This document shows, piece by piece, positions 59,191 to 64,000 of a stretch of 64,000 nucleotides of DNA. How positions within the stretch are numbered: position 1 is the stretch's first letter; the number at the start of each line of letters is the position of its first letter. Made by a program: the position numbers and the translations under genes. The DNA is from GWF2-33-9 sp964500435 (GTDB lineage: Bacteria; Bacteroidota; Ignavibacteria; Kapaibacteriales; UBA2268), in contig CAZCNL010000011.1 in the NCBI GenBank assembly GCA_964500435.1, positions 22,582 through 86,581 of the forward strand, written 5' to 3'. Below the pieces are notes generated by a model. That model made no database searches and was not told the DNA's origin. It saw only the letters and a program-made list of their open reading frames with translations.

Positions 59191-60534
59191 ATGAATACTA
59201 TTAAATGTCCAAACTGCGGCACAAATATTAATATTGAAGAAGCTTTATTTACTGATATCGAAAATCATTTAAAAGAAGAATATGATAAAAAAATTCGAGA
59301 ACATCAAGCAATAATGTTCAAAGAAAAAGAACAATTTGAAAAGGAAAAAGAAGAATTTTTACAAAAAAAACAAAGAGAAAACGAAATTTTCAAAGAAAAA
59401 TTAGAACTCGAAAAAAAGAAAATTGAATCCGATGCATTAAAAAAAGCACAAGAAGAAATTAATTTGCAACTAAAAGCTCTTATCGACGAAAATGAAAAAC
59501 GTAAACAAGAAAATTTGGAACTTAAAAAGAAAGAACTTGAATTTGAGCAAAAAGAAAGATTGTTAAAAGAAAAAGAAGAAAATTTGAATTTAGAACTCCA
59601 AAAAAAGTTGTTCGAAGATAGAAAAAAAATTGAACAAGAAATTGCCGAAAGAGAAAATTCAAAATTTGAATTATACCGCAAACAAATGCAAGAACAATTG
59701 GAATCACAAAGCAATCAATTCAAGCAACAAAAAGAATTTTTCGAAAAAATGATGAAAGAACAAGAAGAGCGTTTTGAATTCGAGCGACGACAAAATAAAT
59801 TGAAAGAAGAACAACAACTGAAATTAATTGAAGATTTAAAGCGAAAATCTGGTCAAGGCTCTATGCAAGTGCAAGGCGAAGTGCCCGAGTTAATTTTGGA
59901 GGAATTGCTCAAATCACTTTACAAAAACGATAAAATTACAGAAGTGCCAAAAGGAATTAAAGGTGCTGATGTAATTCAAGTTGTAATTAATAATCAAATG
60001 AAAGAGTGTGGTAAAATTATATATGAAAGTAAAAATACTAAAAACTTTTCGGATGAATGGATTAAAAAGCTTAATGAAGATAAACTAGAGGCTCAAGCTG
60101 CAATAGCAATAATAGTTACTGCAGAAATGCCCAAAGGTATGACTGCTTTCGGTGAACGAAACGGGGTTTGGATTTGTAGTCCAAGCGAAGTGAAGCAAGT
60201 TTCCTTTATTTTGCGGGAAATGTTAATCCGTGAATATGAACTTAGAGTTGCTCACGAAGACAAAGGCGACAAAATGTCAATGCTTTATAATTACTTAACT
60301 ACAAATGAGTTCAAACAACGAATTACAAATATTTTCGATGCCTTCAAAGATATGAAAAATGAACTTGACCACGAAAAACGTGCATTTCAAAAAATTTGGA
60401 AAGAAAGAGAAGTGCAAATCGAAAGAGTATTAAGTAATGCAATTGATATTTATAGTACATTTACAGGTATTGCGGGCAAATCAATACCGCAAATTTCTGA
60501 TTTACAATTATTAGATGAAAAACTTGATTTATAA
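59191..60534 (+). CDS. DUF2130 coiled-coil protein
   Basis: A 447-residue protein. The N-terminus has a half zinc-ribbon (CPNCG, residues 5-9), then a very long Glu/Lys-rich coiled coil (about 30-230) and the C-terminal DUF2130 domain (GADVIQVVINNQMKECGKIIYESKNTKNFSDEWI). The latter resembles restriction-endonuclease-like folds by its E-x-K-type strand (YESKNTKNF), but activity is not known. There is no signal peptide. Confidence 0.88.
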   Translation: MNTIKCPNCGTNINIEEALFTDIENHLKEEYDKKIREHQAIMFKEKEQFEKEKEEFLQKKQRENEIFKEKLELEKKKIESDALKKAQEEINLQLKALIDENEKRKQENLELKKKELEFEQKERLLKEKEENLNLELQKKLFEDRKKIEQEIAERENSKFELYRKQMQEQLESQSNQFKQQKEFFEKMMKEQEERFEFERRQNKLKEEQQLKLIEDLKRKSGQGSMQVQGEVPELILEELLKSLYKNDKITEVPKGIKGADVIQVVINNQMKECGKIIYESKNTKNFSDEWIKKLNEDKLEAQAAIAIIVTAEMPKGMTAFGERNGVWICSPSEVKQVSFILREMLIREYELRVAHEDKGDKMSMLYNYLTTNEFKQRITNIFDAFKDMKNELDHEKRAFQKIWKEREVQIERVLSNAIDIYSTFTGIAGKSIPQISDLQLLDEKLDL

Positions 60535-60556
60535 ATAATTCATATTAATTATAATA

Positions 60557-60587
60557 AAAAATGGTTGCCTTTTGAGCAACCATTTTT
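60557..60587. terminator. Bidirectional terminator between DUF2130 and membrane-protein genes
   Basis: A perfect 12-bp stem (AAAAATGGTTGC 60557-60568 with GCAACCATTTTT 60576-60587) flanked by A and T runs on both sides. It lies between two convergent genes and can serve both. Confidence 0.9.
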
Positions 60588-60606
60588 ATGAATTATGTTC
60601 TTTAAA

Positions 60607-61947
60607 TTACTTTTTCTCGTCATCAGATTCACGTAAACCAAATATAATTTTACGTGCAATTTCTTGAGCAATAATGGATTGAACTTTATCACCACTTGTC
60701 AAATATTGTTCAATGGATTTTTCAACACGTGTTTTGATAATTTCTGCAGTTTGACCAACTAAAGCGTTAGCTAATTGGTGAATATCAGTTTGTTGCCCAC
60801 GTAAAGCTTCGAGCTGTGAGCGGTTTGCATCTTCCATTTTCTTGAGCATCTTATCCATACGCTCTTCTTCTTCTGTGTACATAAGTGTAATCGCCAAAAG
60901 TGAAAGCATAGTAAATTCCAAGAAAATAGCAAGAAGAATAAATGAAGGTTTAGCAGCTGGGATAAATTTCAAACCACGAATACCAACGGCAACAATCAAA
61001 AATGCCGCTCCACCATAAGCCATACCAGTTACAAAGTTTTGGTACTTTTCTGTTATGTGGTGGGACATATATAAACGCAAGCCCTTGAAAATTTGAGAAT
61101 GATTTCTTCTCCAAAGTAAAGCATTTTTAGTATCTAAAATTTCTTTTACTAAAAAGTCTGAGAAGAATTCTTTAATTCTTGAATATAAAGTGTAATTACG
61201 GAATTCTACAATATTTATATCATCATAGAAGAAATCTTCAAATTTTGCTTGTTTGTATGAAGCTTCTAAATCTTCAACCATTGTTCTATTCCAAATAATT
61301 CTGAAAGCGGATTTAACTTCTTCGAAATCCTTTTCAGCTAATTTATCGTCAGGTAAAGTTAATAAATCAACGATTTGGTCAGAAAAGCCCGTTTGTAATC
61401 GAATTTTTGTTTTAGTATCATCAATTTGTCTATCAAAAAGAAGGGCTAACAATCCTAACCTTGTAGGCAGTAAAATCGTGATTAATACTGTTATCAACAT
61501 CGCAACGTCAAGTGCTAAAATTGTAAAACCAATATATGGTTCCAAAATAATAGCATTTTCACCCAATATTTCAGAACGAACATAAAATTCATTTGCTCCT
61601 TTAACATAACCGTCTTTTTCCATTGTTCTTTTTTGGAACGTAAAGTCGAAAACATAATCACGGTTGATATATTCTTTGGATACTGGAACTTCTTTGCCTT
61701 GGAGCATCGCTTGTTTATCTTTTGAAGTAGATGCCCAAACTAAACCTTGGAATTTTACAAATCCAACTTTTTCCAACTTTTCGCCTGAAGGCTTGAATAG
61801 TGGCACAACAAATTGAGCTGTTCCCCAAGGAATTAAGTTGAACATATTGAATACGAAGAACACAAATAGCAATACAAAGAAAATTAATAGATGTTGAAGA
61901 CCAACTTTCGTCCTTTGTTCTTTCAGTAATGCACTTTTCTTAACCAT
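60607..61947 (-). CDS. Uncharacterised membrane protein with C-terminal coiled coil
   Basis: A 446-residue protein that I do not recognise. There are about four predicted membrane segments: one near residues 20-37, one near 150-175 (FTILALDVAMLITVLITILL), and a pair near 310-355 (AYGGAAFLIVAVGIRGL and SFILLAIFLEFTMLSLLAI). A large soluble part of about 115 residues lies between the first two, and a C-terminal Gln/Lys/Glu-rich helical tail extends from about 360 to 446. It has no signal peptide cleavage site. It stands alone on the minus strand, flanked by terminators and a long upstream gap. Confidence 0.65.
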   Translation of the reverse strand: MVKKSALLKEQRTKVGLQHLLIFFVLLFVFFVFNMFNLIPWGTAQFVVPLFKPSGEKLEKVGFVKFQGLVWASTSKDKQAMLQGKEVPVSKEYINRDYVFDFTFQKRTMEKDGYVKGANEFYVRSEILGENAIILEPYIGFTILALDVAMLITVLITILLPTRLGLLALLFDRQIDDTKTKIRLQTGFSDQIVDLLTLPDDKLAEKDFEEVKSAFRIIWNRTMVEDLEASYKQAKFEDFFYDDINIVEFRNYTLYSRIKEFFSDFLVKEILDTKNALLWRRNHSQIFKGLRLYMSHHITEKYQNFVTGMAYGGAAFLIVAVGIRGLKFIPAAKPSFILLAIFLEFTMLSLLAITLMYTEEEERMDKMLKKMEDANRSQLEALRGQQTDIHQLANALVGQTAEIIKTRVEKSIEQYLTSGDKVQSIIAQEIARKIIFGLRESDDEKK

Positions 61948-62139
61948 TTAAACTCCTAATTATTTTATTTTATTTTTTATCAATTTCATTTTTTCAAATT
62001 TAATGTAAATTATATAATTTCTATACATTTTTTTTCAAAATTCTGCATTTTTTTTAAAATTTCAAAAATTTTGTAAATAAATAAAAATGCAAATGTAGTA
62101 ATAATCACTACAAAGTATAATTTTCAGTAAATTACAACT

Positions 62140-62155
62140 TAATTTTGTAATTTTG
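62140..62155 (+). promoter_or_regulatory. Tandem TAATTTTG boxes before the 47-codon ORF
   Basis: Two overlapping-period TAATTTTG words (62140-62147 and 62148-62155) fit the Bacteroidota -7 consensus. Transcription would start near 62160, at or just before the ATG of the short ORF. Confidence 0.4.
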
Positions 62156-62159
62156 CAAT

Positions 62160-62303
62160 ATGAGAATGGGAACTTTATCAGCAAACTTATCTTTAGTTTC
62201 TCACGGCACAATCCGTGGTGGTTCCTTCTTATCTGCTCTATTCATAACTAAATGCATCATCACAACTATCGTGCATTCAAGTGCTTTCCCACTTTCTTAT
62301 TAA
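62160..62303 (+). other. 47-codon short ORF or structured RNA upstream of the lysine aminotransferase gene
   Basis: ATG 62160 to TAA 62303 encodes 47 residues rich in Thr, Ser, Ile and Leu (MRMGTLSANL..., ending AFPLSY). No ribosome site is visible before it. The base composition is less AT-rich than the flanks. RNA pairings are possible: TGAGAA (62161) with TTCTCA (about 62198), GGAAC (about 62169) with GTTCC (about 62220), which would cross to form a pseudoknot, CACGG/CCGTG and AATGCA/TGCATT. It could be a leaderless small protein, a leader peptide or a regulatory RNA. None is proven. Confidence 0.35.
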
Positions 62304-62310
62304 AATCTCT

Positions 62311-62333
62311 TTAATTTAAAAAATTTAAATTAA
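62311..62333. repeat. 10-bp AT hairpin
   Basis: TTAATTTAAA (62311-62320) and TTTAAATTAA (62324-62333) with a 3-bp loop, directly after the short ORF stop. No T run follows, so terminator activity is doubtful. Confidence 0.4.
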
Positions 62334-62364
62334 TAAATTATTCGCAAATAACTATTACTTAAAG

Positions 62365-62392
62365 AAATTTATTCAAATATTTGAATAAATTT
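62365..62392. promoter_or_regulatory. Perfect 28-bp palindrome, candidate operator
   Basis: AAATTTATTCAAAT (62365-62378) is followed without spacer by its exact complement (62379-62392). It lies 70 bp before the lysine aminotransferase ATG. Such length without mismatch is unlikely by chance even in AT-rich DNA, so a dimeric regulator site is probable. Confidence 0.55.
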
Positions 62393-62461
62393 ATAAAGTA
62401 TATAATTAATAAAAAAAACAGAAAAATACTAATAAAAAACAATAAATTATAGGTGAAAATT

Positions 62462-63817
62462 ATGTCCCTTGTTTCAAAATCAGGTGTATACCCAAAATAT
62501 TTTGTAAGTGCAAACGAAGTTTTGGATACTTTAAGAAATTATATGTTAGTCGATGGTTTCGATTTTATCTTAGATTTACATAACAGCTACGATTCTAAAT
62601 TGAAAGATTTAAGATATGCAAAAGAATTCACAGATTTTTTTACTTTCTTTGCATCCGTTCCCATTGGATTAAATCATCCCAAAATTTCAAATATTAATTT
62701 TATCGATTATCTTGGAAGAGTTGCTCTCACCAAGCCTTCAAATTCCGATATTTATACGGAAGAATATGCTACTTTTGTCAACACTTTTTTCAAAGTTGCC
62801 GTTCCCAAAGAATTCAAATATTCCTTTTTCATCGATGGTGGTGCTTTAGCTGTTGAAAATGCATTGAAAACTGCGTTCGATTGGAAAGTTCGCAAAAATT
62901 TAGCAAAAGGCAAAGGTCAATTGGGTTCAAAGATAATTCACTTTAAACAAGCATTTCATGGTCGAAGTGGTTACACAATGTCACTTACAAACACAGACCC
63001 GAACAAAGTAATGTATTACCCAAAATTTGATTGGCCCAGGATTTCAAACCCAAAATTAACATTTCCATTAACAGATGATTCTATCGCTAAAGTTATTGAA
63101 TTAGAAAAACAGTCAATCGCAGAAATCAAAGATGCTTTTGCCAAATATCCTGATGATATCGCTGCAATCATTATTGAACCAATTCAAGGTGAAGGTGGCG
63201 ATAACCATTTCCGTCCCGAATTCTTACAATCATTAAGGACACTTGCTGATGAAAACGAAGCATTACTGATTTTCGACGAAGTCCAAACTGGCGGTGGTCT
63301 AACAGGCAGTTTTTTCGCATTCGAACAAATGAACATTACCCCGGATATTGCTGTATTCGGCAAAAAAATGCAAGTATGCGGAATCATTTCCACTAATCGT
63401 GTTGATGAAGTTCCCGATAATGTTTTCCATACTTCGAGTCGAATAAATTCTACTTGGGGAGGCAATCTCGTCGATATGGTTCGTTCTACACGTTATTTAG
63501 AAATTATTCAAGATGAAAACTTACTTGCAAACGTTAAATTACAAGGCAAAGTACTTTACAGCGAAATGAGAAATTTACAGGGTGAATTCCCCGAAATTAT
63601 TAACAACATTAGGCATCGAGGGCTTTTCGCTGCATTTGATTTCGCAAAACCAGAATTACGACCCAAATTTTTAGAAAAAACTATGCAAAACGGACTAATT
63701 ATTTTACCTTGTGGTGAGAAATCAATAAGATTTCGACCAGCACTTGATGTTAAAGCAGACACAATTTTAAATGGATTCGAAATCATTAAGCATAGTTTAA
63801 AAGAAATATTGGCTTAA
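62462..63817 (+). CDS. lat: L-lysine 6-aminotransferase
   Basis: A 451-residue class III PLP aminotransferase. The start is ATG 62462 (MSLVSKSG...), since AGGTGA lies 6 bases upstream; an ATG three codons earlier overlaps that site. It moves the epsilon-amino group of lysine to 2-oxoglutarate. Family motifs: FFIDGGALAVENALKTAFDW, HFKQAFHGRSGYT, IIEPIQGEGGD, FDEVQTGGG and the PLP-lysine segment FGKKMQVCG. This FGKKxQVCG form is characteristic of the lysine epsilon-aminotransferase branch. The partner aldehyde dehydrogenase is not in the window. Confidence 0.88.
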   Translation: MSLVSKSGVYPKYFVSANEVLDTLRNYMLVDGFDFILDLHNSYDSKLKDLRYAKEFTDFFTFFASVPIGLNHPKISNINFIDYLGRVALTKPSNSDIYTEEYATFVNTFFKVAVPKEFKYSFFIDGGALAVENALKTAFDWKVRKNLAKGKGQLGSKIIHFKQAFHGRSGYTMSLTNTDPNKVMYYPKFDWPRISNPKLTFPLTDDSIAKVIELEKQSIAEIKDAFAKYPDDIAAIIIEPIQGEGGDNHFRPEFLQSLRTLADENEALLIFDEVQTGGGLTGSFFAFEQMNITPDIAVFGKKMQVCGIISTNRVDEVPDNVFHTSSRINSTWGGNLVDMVRSTRYLEIIQDENLLANVKLQGKVLYSEMRNLQGEFPEIINNIRHRGLFAAFDFAKPELRPKFLEKTMQNGLIILPCGEKSIRFRPALDVKADTILNGFEIIKHSLKEILA

Positions 63818-63844
63818 ATTAATATTAATATTCATTTATTAAAG

Positions 63845-63878
63845 TACCATTTTCACAATAGTGGGAATGGTATTTTTT
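63845..63878 (+). terminator. Rho-independent terminator after lat
   Basis: Stem TACCATTTTCAC (63845-63856) with GTGGGAATGGTA (63861-63872), including two G-T pairs, loop AATA, followed by six T residues. It lies 28 bp past the stop. Confidence 0.85.
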
Positions 63879-63945
63879 AATAATTTATTTACGATTGTAA
63901 TTCTCTTTTTTCACCCACAAGTTCCCATATAAACAATAATCCACC

Positions 63946-64000
63946 CGTCATTGCGAGCGAAGCGAAGCAATCCCTTGCTTTCCTGGGATTGCTTCGTCGA
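63946..64000. repeat. Dispersed GC-rich hairpin repeat, truncated by the window end
   Basis: CGTCATTGCGAGCGAAGC opens a repeat type known to be scattered between genes in many bacteria. CGAAGCAATCCC (63963-63974) and GGGATTGCTTCG (63985-63996) are perfect 12-bp arms. The base composition is sharply richer in GC than the rest of the window. The expected outer right arm lies beyond position 64000. Confidence 0.8.

Noticed and set aside
59304..59714. Ser/Phe-rich open frame opposite the DUF2130 coiled coil
   Set aside because: It arises from reading Glu/Lys codons of the coiled coil in reverse; no independent support.

Overview
The window is a low-GC, gene-dense bacterial chromosome segment with no rRNA, tRNA, phage or CRISPR. 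It looks like a member of the Bacteroidota/Chlorobiota (FCB) group, most likely an Ignavibacteria- or Kapabacteria-like lineage. The evidence is a Por-type (T9SS) C-terminal sorting domain at 45000-45596, outer-membrane genes (lpxH, lptB, OmpA proteins, an MlaF-like ATPase), many lipoproteins with a clear lipobox, DUF1573 and Big_5 proteins, and TAATTTTG boxes resembling the Bacteroidota -7 promoter element. The species-level placement is inference.

Layout. 0.1-2.1 kb (minus): fused aroE-aroK, groES, glutaredoxin. 2.2-10.5 kb (plus): ArsR regulator, plsC, agmatinase, lepA, signal peptidase I, a lipoprotein, the flavin-based NfnA/NfnB pair, and a DUF486 membrane protein. 10.5-18.7 kb (minus): lipoprotein, two-domain OmpA protein, MBL hydrolase, MlaF-like ATPase, thioredoxin-NHL lipoprotein, dnaK. 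18.8-24.4 kb (minus): two small heat-shock proteins, then a Big_5 lipoprotein / CHAD / TrkH-KtrB potassium transporter operon. 24.4-36.3 kb: BrkB-family protein, a minus-strand run htrA-lptB-SDR-eamA-engB-nudix, priA, and a translationally coupled mgtA / PTS-EIIA pair with a long structured leader.

36.7-45.6 kb (minus) is the most distinctive region. It holds a small T9SS-sorted protein followed by two giant secreted, highly repetitive proteins (1780 and 893 aa). They contain 375-bp and 237-bp tandem repeats, share a 158-bp identical block, and have related C-terminal ends. They look like surface fibres or adhesins and show signs of recent duplication and recombination.

46.1-50.3 kb (minus): cbpA-like dnaJ, birA, coaX, pgi. 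50.4-52.1 kb (plus): manC and rmlC (surface sugar nucleotides). 52.2-53.6 kb (minus): a P-loop kinase-like protein and a DUF1573 protein. 53.7-60.5 kb (plus): acyl-CoA dehydrogenase, sugar-binding lipoprotein, GH57 glycosidase, lpxH, DUF2130 coiled-coil protein. 60.6-61.9 kb (minus): an unrecognised membrane protein. 62.5-63.8 kb (plus): lysine 6-aminotransferase, preceded by an unexplained 47-codon ORF or structured RNA and a perfect 28-bp palindrome. The window ends inside a GC-rich dispersed hairpin repeat (GTCATTGCGAGCGAAGC type).

Most genes are ordinary housekeeping functions. The parts most likely to hold something undescribed are the repetitive surface-protein locus, the mgtA leader, the region upstream of the lysine aminotransferase, and the CHAD-TrkH operon.
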